A stretch of DNA of 64,000 bases, taken from contig CANQMT010000004.1 of the NCBI GenBank assembly GCA_947625055.1, forward strand, positions 49,010 through 113,009, read 5' to 3'. Position numbers and translations under genes: made by a program. This stretch comes from an uncultured Monoglobus sp. (GTDB lineage: Bacteria > Bacillota > Clostridia > Monoglobales > Monoglobaceae). Under the pieces are notes generated by a model. It saw nothing but the letters and a program-made list of their open reading frames with translations, was not told the DNA's origin and searched no databases. Positions 41,878 through 51,442 of this stretch are shown here, in pieces (the first letter of the stretch is position 1; the number at the start of each line of letters is the position of its first letter).

Positions 41878-42807
41878 TTAATCATACATCGCTGTCGATA
41901 AATACCTCTCGCCGGTATCGGGCAGGAGCGCGACTATGGTCTTGCCTTTGTTCTCGGGACGCTTCGCAAGCTTCGCGGCCGCCCACAGCGCGGCGCCGCT
42001 TGATATGCCGACAAGCGCGCCCTCGGTCCTCGCAAACTGCTTGCCCGTCTTGAAGGCGTCCTCGTTCTTGACGGGAATGATCTCGTCATAAACTCTTGTG
42101 TCAAGAGTGTCGGGCACAAAGCCCGCGCCTATGCCCTGAATTTTGTGAGGGCCGCTCTTACCCTCGGAAAGCACCGGAGACGATGCGGGCTCGACCGCGA
42201 TGATCTTTACGCCGGGGTTTTTGGATTTTAAGTATTTTCCGACGCCCGAAACCGTGCCGCCGGTTCCGACGCCCGCAACAAAAATATCTATTTCGCCGTC
42301 TGTATCGTTCCAGATCTCGGGACCGGTCGACGCCAGATGACAAGCGGGATTTGCCGGGTTCACAAACTGGCCCGGTATAAAGCTGTCGGGGATCTCGGCA
42401 TGAAGCTCATCGGCTTTCGCGATCGCGCCCGACATTCCTTTTGAGCCGTCGGTCAGTACCAGCTCCGCGCCGTACGCCTTGAGCAAATTTCTGCGCTCAA
42501 CGCTCATGGTATCGGGCATGGTTATAATTATTCTGTAGCCTCTTGCCGCCGCGACCGACGCCAAGCCGATACCGGTATTGCCCGAGGTAGGCTCGATTAT
42601 AACCGAACCGGGCTTGAGCGCGCCGCTCTTCTCCGCGTCGTCGATCATTGCCGCGGCAATTCTGTCTTTTACCGAGCCCGCGGGATTAAAAAACTCAAGC
42701 TTGCCCAGGATCTTCGCGTCAAGCCCGTTGGCGACCGCGAACCTTTTAAGCTCAAGCAGGGGTGTGCCCCCGATAAGCTCTGTGATCTCCGAATATACTT
42801 TTGCCAT
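41878..42807 (-). CDS. cysK: Cysteine synthase A
   Basis: This PLP enzyme makes cysteine from O-acetylserine and sulfide. The 309-residue protein has the PLP-lysine segment [15 protein letters not shown], the substrate loop [16 protein letters not shown] and [20 protein letters not shown]. It ends [20 protein letters not shown] and [15 protein letters not shown]. Its placement downstream of serCA on the same strand makes sense, because serine is the precursor. It has its own promoter. Confidence 0.97.
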   Translation of the reverse strand: MAKVYSEITELIGGTPLLELKRFAVANGLDAKILGKLEFFNPAGSVKDRIAAAMIDDAEKSGALKPGSVIIEPTSGNTGIGLASVAAARGYRIIITMPDTMSVERRNLLKAYGAELVLTDGSKGMSGAIAKADELHAEIPDSFIPGQFVNPANPACHLASTGPEIWNDTDGEIDIFVAGVGTGGTVSGVGKYLKSKNPGVKIIAVEPASSPVLSEGKSGPHKIQGIGAGFVPDTLDTRVYDEIIPVKNEDAFKTGKQFARTEGALVGISSGAALWAAAKLAKRPENKGKTIVALLPDTGERYLSTAMYD

Positions 42808-42860
42808 AAAACATTACCTCTTTTCTTTAAAATATATATAACCTACGTGTTTACTATGTA

Positions 42861-42889
42861 ATAATACACCAAAACAAAAGTTTTGTCAA
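42861..42889 (-). promoter_or_regulatory. Promoter of cysK
   Basis: TTGACA and TATTAT on the minus strand with a 17-bp spacer, 54 bp before the cysK start. No S-box, T-box or other riboswitch fits in this short leader. Confidence 0.75.
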
Positions 42890-42896
42890 TAGATAT

Positions 42897-42938
42897 ATTA
42901 AAAAATTTTAATTAAGCAGCCTCCCGCAACGGGAGGCT
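42897..42938 (-). terminator. Terminator after the pectate lyase gene
   Basis: AGCCTCCCG/CGGGAGGCT with a 3-base loop is followed on the minus strand by a T-rich stretch (TTAATTAAAATTTTTT). It lies 20 bp after the pectate lyase stop. Confidence 0.7.
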
Positions 42939-42958
42939 GATAGGTCCGTAAATTAAAA

Positions 42959-44953
42959 TTACCGTTTGATAACGTCAACGTAAGGCGCGAGGCTGCCGTT
43001 TGACCAGAGATAACACCTCACGTCGTCATATTCATGTGAAAATTCAAGGGATATGTCACGCTTTGTTTCGCCGACCGGCACAAGCTCGGTCAGGACCTCG
43101 CTCACAATATCGTTTTCATACGCCGCGGCAACGAACAGAACTCCACTCTCATCGGACAAGTTCATGACCGAGGCCGCGACCGTCTTTCCGCTGACCGACG
43201 GCTCCGCAGCATAGAACACGCCGCCCGGGTTTTCGGTCGGACCCACCGGAGGCTCCGTCGGGGCGGGAGTGGGCGCCTCGCCGCTTGTCGCGGGATACTC
43301 GGTCTCATCGCCGACGTAGTTTTTCACTACGGACGATTGATAATCCTCAAGCATCTGTTTAAGCTCGGGCGCTATGTCGTGGCTGGTGTCGGGATTTTTG
43401 GTGTCGGTGGGCGTGTAATTGCTCAGATCAAATTTAATGTCGCCTCCGCCGCTTCTTCCTGCGTGGCTTTTGACGTCCGCTGCAACGCTCTCCGCGGGAT
43501 CGGGATTTGAAGCGAGATCGACCTTTGTGTCAAAATTGCTGTATGTATTCTTACATATGTAAGCAGTTCCACTCTTTACATAAGTATTTTGCTTGGTGGT
43601 GACCGACGAGGGCACTTCCTCGTTTCTTGAAGACGCGTTATAAGCGTCAAAATCCTTGGTTCCGCTGTAGTATGTGACAGCTCCGCAGTCGATCATCAGG
43701 TTGTTATACGATTTTATAATTCCTCCGGCCTCTTTGCTGAAGGTTCCGTCGTCGTGGCCCTGCATTGATGAAAGCATGGGCGATTTCACGCCGCGGAAAA
43801 CATTATTTTCCGCGAACACCGAGGCGCCCGAGGTCACACCGATGCCATAGCCGCTGTTGCCGTCGAAATAGTTGTTGTACATATGCACGTTTGAGTATCT
43901 GGTTCTGGGGTGGCGGGAATCGGAATGGTCAAACCAGTTATGATGGTATGTGAGATAGTCGGTTCCGTCGCCCGTGTCGCTCTTGCTGTCGGCCTGTATC
44001 AGCGAGCATTTTCCGCTGTCCCAGAAATGGTTGTATGAGAGCGTGCAGTATTTCGCGCCTTTCTTGATGTCAAGCGAGCCGTCGCCTTTTACCTTGTCGG
44101 TTACCTTGGGGTCGGTCTTGCCGTAATAAAAGTCGTTGTTGTGGACCCATATATTTTCATTCGAGCCGTTGATAGAAATTCCATCGTCGGTGAACAGCAC
44201 GAGACCGAGATTTCTGATCTCGGTGTTTTTGTTGCCGTTCAGGTTAAGGCCGAACCATTTGAGCGTCGCGTCGTCGCCCACGCCCTCGAACGTGATGTTT
44301 TTTGACTCCTTTGACTCCAGAAACGCGGGCTTGCCGTCCGCAACGCTCAGATCATTTATTTTTGTGCCGTCGATCATGCCGATAAAGCGCACGATTAGCG
44401 GCCTCGAGTCCTTTCTGTAGGACTGAAGAATATTTCTAAGCCCGATGTATTCCTTGATTTTGCCGCCGTCCTTGATACCGAGTTTGACGGTGTTGACGTT
44501 CTCGTTTGTTATGTAGAGAATTTGCGCGTCGGCTTTCACCGTGCCGTCGTCATTATAGCCGCCCGAGGCGCTCTTGTTCGGCGAGTTTGACGAGAACGCG
44601 AAGCCCTCGCGCCTGTATGCCGAAACCGCAATGTTTTTCCGCTCGGCGGAGCCGCCCGCTGTCTCGACCTTTATGTCATACTCGCCCGCGGCGAGGCCCA
44701 AAGCGTCGGCGCGGTAATAGTTCCCGTAATATCTGATAAGCTCCTTGTCGATCGGCTGCAGCGGATAGTCCGCGTCAGACGATTTTTTGACATACACGTT
44801 ATAGCCGTCCGCCGCCGCGGTGTTCGTCCACAAAACCGCGATCGACTCAAACCCGCCGCGGGCATCCGTGATCTCTAATCCGTCCGCCGCGCTTACCGCC
44901 GCCGCGGGAACCATCATGCAAAAAACAAGCAATACGCACAAAAAACGCCTCAT
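42959..44953 (-). CDS. Secreted pectate lyase, polysaccharide lyase family 1
   Basis: The 664-residue extracellular enzyme cleaves polygalacturonate by beta-elimination. Residues 1-22 are a signal peptide (RRFLCVLLVFCMMVPAAAVS). A fibronectin-III-like module follows (GLEITDARGGFESIAVLWTN). The parallel beta-helix catalytic domain has GVGDDATLKWFGLNLNGNKN, the calcium-binding KGDGSLDIKKGAKY region and HHNWFDHSDSRHPRTRYSN, in which the catalytic arginine lies in DSRHPRTR. The C-terminus has a Pro/Thr linker (TPAPTEPPVGPTENPGG) and a final beta domain. No dockerin is present. It lies 34 bp after era and ends at a terminator, so it may be partly co-transcribed. Confidence 0.92.
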   Translation of the reverse strand: MRRFLCVLLVFCMMVPAAAVSAADGLEITDARGGFESIAVLWTNTAAADGYNVYVKKSSDADYPLQPIDKELIRYYGNYYRADALGLAAGEYDIKVETAGGSAERKNIAVSAYRREGFAFSSNSPNKSASGGYNDDGTVKADAQILYITNENVNTVKLGIKDGGKIKEYIGLRNILQSYRKDSRPLIVRFIGMIDGTKINDLSVADGKPAFLESKESKNITFEGVGDDATLKWFGLNLNGNKNTEIRNLGLVLFTDDGISINGSNENIWVHNNDFYYGKTDPKVTDKVKGDGSLDIKKGAKYCTLSYNHFWDSGKCSLIQADSKSDTGDGTDYLTYHHNWFDHSDSRHPRTRYSNVHMYNNYFDGNSGYGIGVTSGASVFAENNVFRGVKSPMLSSMQGHDDGTFSKEAGGIIKSYNNLMIDCGAVTYYSGTKDFDAYNASSRNEEVPSSVTTKQNTYVKSGTAYICKNTYSNFDTKVDLASNPDPAESVAADVKSHAGRSGGGDIKFDLSNYTPTDTKNPDTSHDIAPELKQMLEDYQSSVVKNYVGDETEYPATSGEAPTPAPTEPPVGPTENPGGVFYAAEPSVSGKTVAASVMNLSDESGVLFVAAAYENDIVSEVLTELVPVGETKRDISLEFSHEYDDVRCYLWSNGSLAPYVDVIKR

Positions 44954-44987
44954 GAAAAATACACCTTCTCAAAATTCTGATTATGTC

Positions 44988-45878
44988 TTAATTCTTATCA
45001 AAGCCCATTTCGGTTATAAAATTCTCAATATTGCGCCAGTTTTCCTTGACCTTGACCCAAAGCTCAAGATAAACCTTCTCGCCTAGGAACCGCTCTATGT
45101 CCTGCCGCGCCTGACGGCCTATGTCTTTGAGCTTGTCGCCCCTCTTGCCGATAATTATGCCCTTGTGGCTCTGCTTTTCGCAATAGATCACCGCCGAGAT
45201 GTCATAGGTGCCGTTTTCGCGCTGCTTCATCTTCTCGATCTCGACCGCGATGCCGTGGGGTATCTCTTTGTTTAAAAGGCGCAGCGCCTTTTCGCGGATG
45301 AACTCGGCTACGATCTGACGCTCGGGCTGGTCGGTTATAACGTCGTCGGGAAAGAACTTCGGCCCGTCCTCCATCATGCCCTCGATGATCTCGAGCAGCT
45401 TGTCCACGTTTTCGCCTTTTTGGGCCGAGATCGGCACGATCGCGGCAAAGTCATAAATATGCTGCAGCCTGTCCAAAACCGGCAACAGATTGAGCCTCGG
45501 CATTGTGTCGATCTTGTTGACCGCGAGGATCACCGGCACGTCCGAGGTTTTAAGGCCGCCCAGAGCCTCCTTTTCCGCCTCAAGCTCGCTCTCGGAAATG
45601 CCCGCGTCGATCATATAGATAAGCGCGTCAATATCCTGAGTGGCGGAGTAGATATACCTTTCCATTCGCCTGCCCAGCTTGTTGTGGGGCTTGTGAATTC
45701 CGGGCGTGTCGATCAGCACAAGCTGACAGTCGTCGCTTGTGTGAACGCCGAGAATTTTTGTCCGCGTGGTCTGCGGCTTGCGCGAAACGATAGCAACCTT
45801 CTCGCCCACCAAGCGGTTGAGCAAGGTCGATTTGCCCGCGTTGGGCCTGCCGGTAATTGCAATAAATCCCGATTTCAT
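44988..45878 (-). CDS. era: GTPase Era
   Basis: This is the essential 16S rRNA-binding GTPase of 30S assembly. The start at 45878 (MKSGFIAITGRPNAGKSTLL) is preceded by GAGGAGGAATTT. G motifs are GRPNAGKST, DTPGIHKPHN and AVNKIDTMPRL. The C-terminal KH domain has YCEKQSHKGIIIGKRGDKLK and LELWVKVKENWRN. It is the last gene of the yqfC-yqfD-phoH-ybeY-dgkA-era series, from which it is separated by a toxin-antitoxin pair. Confidence 0.96.
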   Translation of the reverse strand: MKSGFIAITGRPNAGKSTLLNRLVGEKVAIVSRKPQTTRTKILGVHTSDDCQLVLIDTPGIHKPHNKLGRRMERYIYSATQDIDALIYMIDAGISESELEAEKEALGGLKTSDVPVILAVNKIDTMPRLNLLPVLDRLQHIYDFAAIVPISAQKGENVDKLLEIIEGMMEDGPKFFPDDVITDQPERQIVAEFIREKALRLLNKEIPHGIAVEIEKMKQRENGTYDISAVIYCEKQSHKGIIIGKRGDKLKDIGRQARQDIERFLGEKVYLELWVKVKENWRNIENFITEMGFDKN

Positions 45879-45967
45879 AAATTCCTCCTCATTAAAGGCA
45901 TGATTTTCCCGAATAGAACAGCGCAAGCGGCGATATTCCAAACGACGTATAAATCATTATAATGCCC

Positions 45968-46171
45968 TTATTCCCAGTCGATATCATCCATATCCACAAA
46001 TTCAGGATCTTTTTCCGATTGCTCCAAACGGGCGCGTTCCGCTTCGGTTAATTTTGTAAAATCGGGATCCCATGCAAGAACCATTTTTTTAATGATCTCA
46101 TACGCGAGATTCAAATCGCTTTCGGGCAAAATATCAAGCATTTCTGTAATTTCCGCTGTTTTTGTTGACAT
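45968..46171 (-). CDS. Antitoxin of a RelE-type pair
   Basis: The 67-residue acidic protein (STKTAEITEMLDILPESDLN; EQSEKDPEFVDMDDIDWE) follows the toxin gene and shares a TAATG overlap with its stop codon. The small size, acidic C-terminus and coupling fit an antitoxin that wraps the RelE/ParE toxin. The DNA-binding family is not clear. The toxin-first order is the reverse of relBE and is like higBA. Confidence 0.75.
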   Translation of the reverse strand: MSTKTAEITEMLDILPESDLNLAYEIIKKMVLAWDPDFTKLTEAERARLEQSEKDPEFVDMDDIDWE

Positions 46172-46443
46172 TATAATTCACCTCGCTTATAAATATTACC
46201 TCTGGGGCCAATGTCAAGTATTAATAAAATTTCTATCTCGTTATCTTTATCGTATCTGAACAAAACGCGGTATTTACCGACTCTGAGACGCATTGTTCCG
46301 TCTTTAGAGCCTTGCAGCGGCTTGATGTCTCCCAGCGGAGGCGTTTCTTTCAAGCCCTCAATAGCGGTTTTAATTCTTTTTTTGGTCGGACTGTCCATCG
46401 CGTTGATCGCCTTTACGGCAGATTTTTTAAACCGAACTTTCAC
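46171..46443 (-). CDS. RelE/ParE-family toxin
   Basis: The 90-residue basic protein has the RelE fold pattern: KVRFKKSAVKAINAMDSPTK at the start, then IKPLQGSKDGTMRLRVGKYR and VLFRYDKDNEIEILLILDIG, ending GNIYKRGEL. RelE proteins cleave mRNA in the ribosomal A site. The start is a GTG after a purine-rich AAGGAGGA. It lies 24 bp after the dgkA stop inside the era operon. Confidence 0.88.
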   Translation of the reverse strand: MKVRFKKSAVKAINAMDSPTKKRIKTAIEGLKETPPLGDIKPLQGSKDGTMRLRVGKYRVLFRYDKDNEIEILLILDIGPRGNIYKRGEL

Positions 46444-46467
46444 AATTGTGTCCTCCTTATCGGCGGT

Positions 46468-46923
46468 TCAATTTTTATATTTTAAGCCGAAAACAAAAAG
46501 CGCCATGATCACAATATACGCCGCGGTGAGGTACCAATGTTTAAGCAGCGTCATTAATGCCGGCGCGAGCCGCGCGGCGTCGCCGAAAACGAACACCGCC
46601 ACAATGACCGATCCGACAGCCGCGATAAGCACCGCCCCGGCCGCCGCGTCCTTGGCGAGCCGAGCGAGCTCCGAACGTTCGGACGAGACCAGATCAGCCG
46701 CGGCCTCAACCGCGGTGTTGACTGCCTCAAGGCCCATGACCAAGGCTATGACAAGCGCGAGGATCGCCGCCTCGATCCGAGTCGCGCCGTAGAGCGCGGC
46801 AAAAATCGCGACAGTCACTGCGGCGCAGATATGTATTCTGAAATTCCGTTCCCTCGCGGCGCAGGCGAAGATCCCCCTGCCCGCATAGCCGAAACTTTTG
46901 ATAAGCGCCAACAAATTTTTCAT
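46468..46923 (-). CDS. dgkA: Diacylglycerol/undecaprenol kinase
   Basis: The 151-residue membrane protein is the DgkA-type kinase, which in Gram-positives phosphorylates undecaprenol. It has ARERNFRIHICAAV, the catalytic GLEAVNTAVEAAADLVSSER and KDAAAGAVLIAAVGSVIVAV. Extra hydrophobic segments at the C-terminus (YLTAAYIVIMALFVFGLKYK) give about four membrane helices. The start overlaps the ybeY stop as ATGA. Confidence 0.93.
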   Translation of the reverse strand: MKNLLALIKSFGYAGRGIFACAARERNFRIHICAAVTVAIFAALYGATRIEAAILALVIALVMGLEAVNTAVEAAADLVSSERSELARLAKDAAAGAVLIAAVGSVIVAVFVFGDAARLAPALMTLLKHWYLTAAYIVIMALFVFGLKYKN

Positions 46924-47405
46924 CGCTCAAGCCCCATTTGGTCCAAAATCTCTTTCTGATAACCGAACATCTCATCCTCATCCTCGGGCGTCATGTGGTC
47001 GTATCCCAAAAGATGAAGCATCGAGTGCACCGTCAAAAATCCGACCTCGCGCTCAAACGAGTGGCCGTATTCCTCGGCCTGCTCGCGGGCGCGCTCAAGG
47101 GATATGACAATATCTCCCAGCACTATCTCGCCCATCTCACTGAGTTCGGCGTAGTCCTCGTGGATCTCGCCCTTCTCGTCATACTCGAACATCGGGAACG
47201 ACAGCACGTCGGTCGCGCGGTCTATCCCGCGATGCAGTCTGTTAAGATTTCGTATATCCTCGTTGTCGGTAAGCATGACGCTGATCTCAACGTCGTCTCT
47301 CAGACCGAAAAAGCCCAAGGTTGACCGCGCAGCGCTCTTGATGAGCTCGCGCAGTTTACGGCTCACTGTTATTTTGCTCTGATTGTTAAGAATTACGACC
47401 TTCAT
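46920..47405 (-). CDS. ybeY: Endoribonuclease YbeY
   Basis: This metalloenzyme takes part in 16S rRNA 3' maturation and ribosome quality control. The 161-residue sequence has NRLHRGIDRATDVLSFPMFE, LGDIVISLERAREQAEEYGH and the zinc motif H-x3-H-x5-H in LTVHSMLHLLGYDHMTPEDE. Its ATG overlaps the phoH stop as ATGA. Gene order phoH-ybeY-dgkA is the standard one. Confidence 0.96.
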   Translation of the reverse strand: MKVVILNNQSKITVSRKLRELIKSAARSTLGFFGLRDDVEISVMLTDNEDIRNLNRLHRGIDRATDVLSFPMFEYDEKGEIHEDYAELSEMGEIVLGDIVISLERAREQAEEYGHSFEREVGFLTVHSMLHLLGYDHMTPEDEDEMFGYQKEILDQMGLER

Positions 47406-48400
47406 GTCTGTTTCCTGCTTTTCTCTCTGCGCTGGAGCGCAACGCGCTCCCGTTCAAGGGTCTTTTTCTCATACGCCTTAACTATTTTCTGCACCAGCGG
47501 GTGGCGCACTACATCCTTTTCGGACAGATACATAAACTCTATGCCCTCAATGTTTTTAAGCACGATCTCGGCGTCTCTCAGGCCCGACTGCTTGTCCCTC
47601 GGCAGATCGACCTGAGTTACGTCTCCGGTCACGACGATCTTCGAGGCGAAGCCCATTCGGGTCAGGAACATCTTCATCTGCTCGCGCGTGGTGTTCTGTG
47701 CCTCGTCAAGTATAATGAACGCGTCGTCAAGAGTCCTGCCGCGCATGTAAGCGAGGGGAGCGACCTCGATCTGACCGCGCTCCAGAACCTTATGGAACGT
47801 CTCAAAGCCGAGCATCTCACCGAGCGCGTCATAGAGCGGTCTCAGGTACGGATCGACCTTTTCCTGCATGTCGCCGGGCAGAAAGCCGAGGCTCTCGCCC
47901 GCCTCGATCGCGGGACGGGTGAGGATTATGCGGTTTACCTCTTTGTTCTTAAATGCCGCAACCGCCATCGCGACCGCGAGATATGTCTTTCCGGTTCCCG
48001 CGGGGCCTATGCCGAACACGATAGGATTGTTTTTTATCTTCTCCACATAGTTTTTCTGGCCGAGAGTTTTCGCTTTTAAGGGCGTTCCGTTTGAGGTGAC
48101 GCATATAACGTCCTTGCCGAGATCTTTGAGCTCTTCCTCATTGCCGTCGTCGATCTGGCCCATGACGTAGCGGACCTCCTGCTCTCCTATAGTCGCGCCG
48201 CGGGCCGCGTAGGCCATAAGCTGATTGATCGCCGAGACCGCCTTGTCAACGTTCTCGGGTGCGCCGCCGACCTTTATCGCGGAGCCGCGGTTTATAACTG
48301 CCACATCAAGCTCCTTTTCGATAATTCTGACGTTCTCGTCAAAGCTGCCGAAAAGGTTGATGACATATTCCATTTTCTCAACATCAATGTATCTTTCCAT
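47402..48400 (-). CDS. phoH: PhoH-family ATPase
   Basis: The 332-residue PhoH-like protein has an N-terminal KH-like part and a RecA-like core. Walker A is GIGPAGTGKTYLAVAMAV, and LTRPAIEAGESLGFLPGDMQ, FIILDEAQNTTREQMKMFLT and VVTGDVTQVDLPRDKQSGL follow. It is linked to RNA metabolism through its constant neighbour ybeY, but the exact reaction is not settled. The basic C-terminal tail overlaps ybeY. Confidence 0.95.
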   Translation of the reverse strand: MERYIDVEKMEYVINLFGSFDENVRIIEKELDVAVINRGSAIKVGGAPENVDKAVSAINQLMAYAARGATIGEQEVRYVMGQIDDGNEEELKDLGKDVICVTSNGTPLKAKTLGQKNYVEKIKNNPIVFGIGPAGTGKTYLAVAMAVAAFKNKEVNRIILTRPAIEAGESLGFLPGDMQEKVDPYLRPLYDALGEMLGFETFHKVLERGQIEVAPLAYMRGRTLDDAFIILDEAQNTTREQMKMFLTRMGFASKIVVTGDVTQVDLPRDKQSGLRDAEIVLKNIEGIEFMYLSEKDVVRHPLVQKIVKAYEKKTLERERVALQRREKSRKQT

Positions 48401-48421
48401 TCATTAACCTCTAAAAAGTTT

Positions 48422-49681
48422 TTATTCGGGAGCCTCCGTGTTTGTCGGATCTCCGCTATCTATATCATAATCCAAATTTCCGCTTTTGTCAATCAAACTT
48501 TTGTCAATTTCCTTTTCCTCGGCAATATTTTCCAGACACTCGTATGTGACCGTGACCTCGACCGAGTCCCCCAATATATTATGGTCGTTTATTTTATTTA
48601 TTATTTCCGCGTTTTCGGGAACCATTTTCTCGACCTCGGGAGTCAGCTCGGCAGCTCCTGTCTCCACCGCCTCACTAACTGTCCTGTGTCTGTTCTCGAG
48701 AGTGTACTCGCGGAATATTCTGCACACGCCGCCGAATCCCGCTCCGTTCTCGGTAAAGGTGAAGCAGCTTTCGTTCCGTTCCTCATCAAATCCTTCGGGC
48801 ACCATGCCTTTGGTGTAAAGATCGAACTCGCGGCCGAAAAGCTTCACTGCGTAAAGCTTTTTTTCGTTCCCGGTGTAGACCTTCTCGGTATAATTCAGCG
48901 GATATTCGCGGCTCATGCTGTACTCGGTCGAAGCGAAAACATCGCCATAGGCGTGGACAAGTCTGTAGCCGCCGTAAACGCTGTCCATGACTCCGCTTAC
49001 CAGCACGTCTCCGGCCCGCACTCCGTCGCCCTTTCGGACCATAGTCTGACCCTGCTTGACTTCAAGCCTTGCAATCACGCCGTCCTTTGCCGCCACAAGA
49101 TTACACTCCTCGTCGGTAATATGCGGCACGCTCTCGCTGTCAAGCCGCTCTACGATCTCGATGTAGACTCTTGAACCTCGCACATTAACACCCACCCACG
49201 CCAGTTGATCGTTTTTCATGATCATCTCGTTGCGCACGCGGTCAGGCTCAATATCGGCAGCCTCGACGCCGGGCCTGACTCCGCACTCTCCGAGCTGAGC
49301 GCGCAGCGTATCCTCGGGTATCCGTTCGTTTCCCACAATGTCCACATTCGTAACGCGGGTAGAAGCCAGATAGAGTATCGCGGCAAACAAAACTATCCCC
49401 AAGATCGCAGCCGCGGATCTCCGTCTGTAGCGGCGCAGCAAAAAAGGCAGTCCCCGCCGCTCCGCTATCCGTGGGCGCGAACCGGTTATCCTTGCCACAT
49501 CGCGCAGCAGCGGAAAATCCCGAACGGCGATCCCGCATGTGAAAACCCCGCCTTCCGAACTGACATTCCACAGCCTTATCCCGCGGCGAACACATATATT
49601 AATGAAGCGCTCGGGGAATCTGCCCCCGACCGTTATAACGAGATAACCTTTTAAGTAGTTCAGTATTCGAATGAAAAGCAT
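48422..49681 (-). CDS. yqfD: Sporulation protein YqfD
   Basis: The 419-residue protein starts with MLFIRILNYLKGYLVITVGG and has an N-terminal cytoplasmic domain, one membrane helix (SAAAILGIVLFAAILYLAST) and a large extracytoplasmic part. RVTNVDIVGNERIPEDTLRA resembles POTRA-like domains, and the IARLEVKQGQTMVRKGDGVR lipoyl-like loop is typical of YqfD. It is a sigma-E-controlled sporulation protein (SpoIV stage) in Bacillus. The start lies within yqfC. Confidence 0.92.
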   Translation of the reverse strand: MLFIRILNYLKGYLVITVGGRFPERFINICVRRGIRLWNVSSEGGVFTCGIAVRDFPLLRDVARITGSRPRIAERRGLPFLLRRYRRRSAAAILGIVLFAAILYLASTRVTNVDIVGNERIPEDTLRAQLGECGVRPGVEAADIEPDRVRNEMIMKNDQLAWVGVNVRGSRVYIEIVERLDSESVPHITDEECNLVAAKDGVIARLEVKQGQTMVRKGDGVRAGDVLVSGVMDSVYGGYRLVHAYGDVFASTEYSMSREYPLNYTEKVYTGNEKKLYAVKLFGREFDLYTKGMVPEGFDEERNESCFTFTENGAGFGGVCRIFREYTLENRHRTVSEAVETGAAELTPEVEKMVPENAEIINKINDHNILGDSVEVTVTYECLENIAEEKEIDKSLIDKSGNLDYDIDSGDPTNTEAPE

Positions 49682-49956
49682 TTAAACCTCCCGGTTATGT
49701 ACAGAAATTCCTCGGTCATCGTCTTAAGCTCCATGTTCTTTCCGACTATGCTAACGTTAACCGCCTTGCATTTTATCCGTATGATCTCGTCGCCGTACTC
49801 GATAATTCCGGCGTAATTCTCGATCGTAAGCTCACGGTCGCCCACCATTGTGACAAGCGGCATGCCCAGCATAATGTTTTTTGATATATCGACCGCGTCA
49901 GCGATTTTCTCTTTAAGCGTGGGAGCCTCTTCCCTTTCACCGCGTTTTTTAGCCAT
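49660..49956 (-). CDS. yqfC: Sporulation protein YqfC
   Basis: The 98-residue YabP/YqfC-family protein reads LGMPLVTMVGDRELTIENYA and GIIEYGDEIIRIKCKAVNVS with the conserved beta pattern. It is paired with yqfD in all spore formers. The gene starts the operon; no sigma-E promoter could be fixed with confidence in the 100 bp upstream. Confidence 0.9.
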   Translation of the reverse strand: MAKKRGEREEAPTLKEKIADAVDISKNIMLGMPLVTMVGDRELTIENYAGIIEYGDEIIRIKCKAVNVSIVGKNMELKTMTEEFLYITGRFKCFSFEY

Positions 49957-50124
49957 TCCGTCACACCCGTTTCAAAGTATTATAACTAATAATATGTATG
50001 ACCCGGCAAAAAAAGACCGAATTTGTGTCCCGCTTTCCGTGTTCTGATTTTACTTGTTGACTTTCCGGCATCTTTGAGATGATAGCAAATATACGCAAGG
50101 CGAGCATAAGCGATGAGATGATGG

Positions 50125-51442
50125 CGCGGAAAAAGATGTGTAAAAGAAATAAAAGAATACCTATTTGGTGAAAATTATGGTAAAAATAATTTTTATCAAG
50201 GATGGCGCTGCGGAAAAAGATATGTAGGTAATAAACAACTGATTTCGACATGGCAAAAATCATGGGTTTAAATTTTGTTTAATGTGTCAATAATCATATA
50301 TTGGCTTTTGCCGTAAGGCAGAGTACATCTCTACTGAAGAGTAACCGGAACGTTCTTGCGGATCTTGCACTGAAACGGGCGGCTTGCCACTCGTTTTCCC
50401 GTTTCAGGGAAAACCAATACGCTAAACTTCGGGGTTCGGGGCAGAGCCCCGCTTATGCTGTTTTTTCCTCGTGCATTTTCTCGAGATGTCGGATCACTAT
50501 ATCTCAATTCTTGTGCCTCTGCGTCCATTTCTTTGTGATGTTTCGCGAGACAAGATACAACATTTTCCTCAGTGAAACATCTGTCGAAAACACAGAATTG
50601 GTCTTTGTTACTTTCCTGAACTGTCGGTTTAAACCCTCAATAATATTTGTTGTATATATTATCTTGCAAATTTCCACAGGATATGTAGAAAGTCCTTTTA
50701 AGTTCATTTAATACCCCAAGCCAAAACTTACTGCTTTCATTTGCTCTTACCCATATACCGAGTATATCCTTGTATCCATCGGAGTTTACTCCTAATACCA
50801 CATATGCCGCCTTGTTTATGATCTGATGATTTCCTCTCAATTTGTGGTGTATGGCGTCCATGAAGACAAACAGATAATATTCTTCAAGAGGTCTGTTTTG
50901 AGACTCGTTTACCTGAGGTATTATCTTTTCACTTATCTTTGACACAAGCTCCGATGATATATTTATATCATACAAATCTTTTATCTGCTCTTGTATATTC
51001 CGTGTAGACATGCCGTGAAAATATCTTATCCTCCAAGCCGTCTACGTTACGCTGATACTTTTCGATAATCTTAGGCTCACACTCGCCGTTTCTGTCGCGG
51101 GGAACGGAAATCTCAACCTCTCCGAGCTGAGTTTTCATTCTGCGCTTGGTAGAGCCGTTTCTGTAGTTTTTCTTTTCGCTGCCGAAATTCGATCGTTCAT
51201 GCTTTTCGTAGCCTAGCAGTTCGTCAAGCTCGCACTGAAGCACCTCGTTCAGAACATCAGCAAACATAGCTTTGATACTTTCCATGATGTCGGCAGTGTT
51301 TGTAAATTTTTCGCTTTTTACATATTCCTTGATAACTTCTTTTGGTATTTTCGTGTTAAAAACATTCTTGATAAAAATTATTTTCACCATAATTTTCACT
51401 AAATAGGTATTCTTTTATTCCTTTTTACACTTCTTTTTCCGC
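50125..51442 (-). mobile_element. Decayed IS256-family insertion sequence
   Basis: The element is about 1.3 kb. About 77-80 bp at its ends are inverted copies of each other (50125-50201 and 51362-51442, including AAAGAATACCTATTT), much longer than the usual 24-40-bp terminal repeats. The transposase inside is broken. Between the transposase and the left end, about 300 bp contain only GGGGTTCGGGGCAGAGCCCC and AT-rich sequence. Confidence 0.75.
50504..51399 (-). pseudogene. IS256-type transposase, frameshifted and internally deleted
   Basis: Three pieces of a mutator-type transposase follow each other. The N-terminus (MESIKAMFADVLNEVLQCEL, VEISVPRDRNGECEPKIIEK) is followed by the catalytic middle (IPQVNESQNRPLEEYYLFVF, MDAIHHKLRGNHQIINKAAY). 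The C-terminus is KIIYTTNIIEGLNRQFRKVT. A frameshift near 51005 breaks the first join. About 120 residues, including part of the catalytic core, are missing at the second join near 50700. The protein cannot be functional. Confidence 0.88.
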
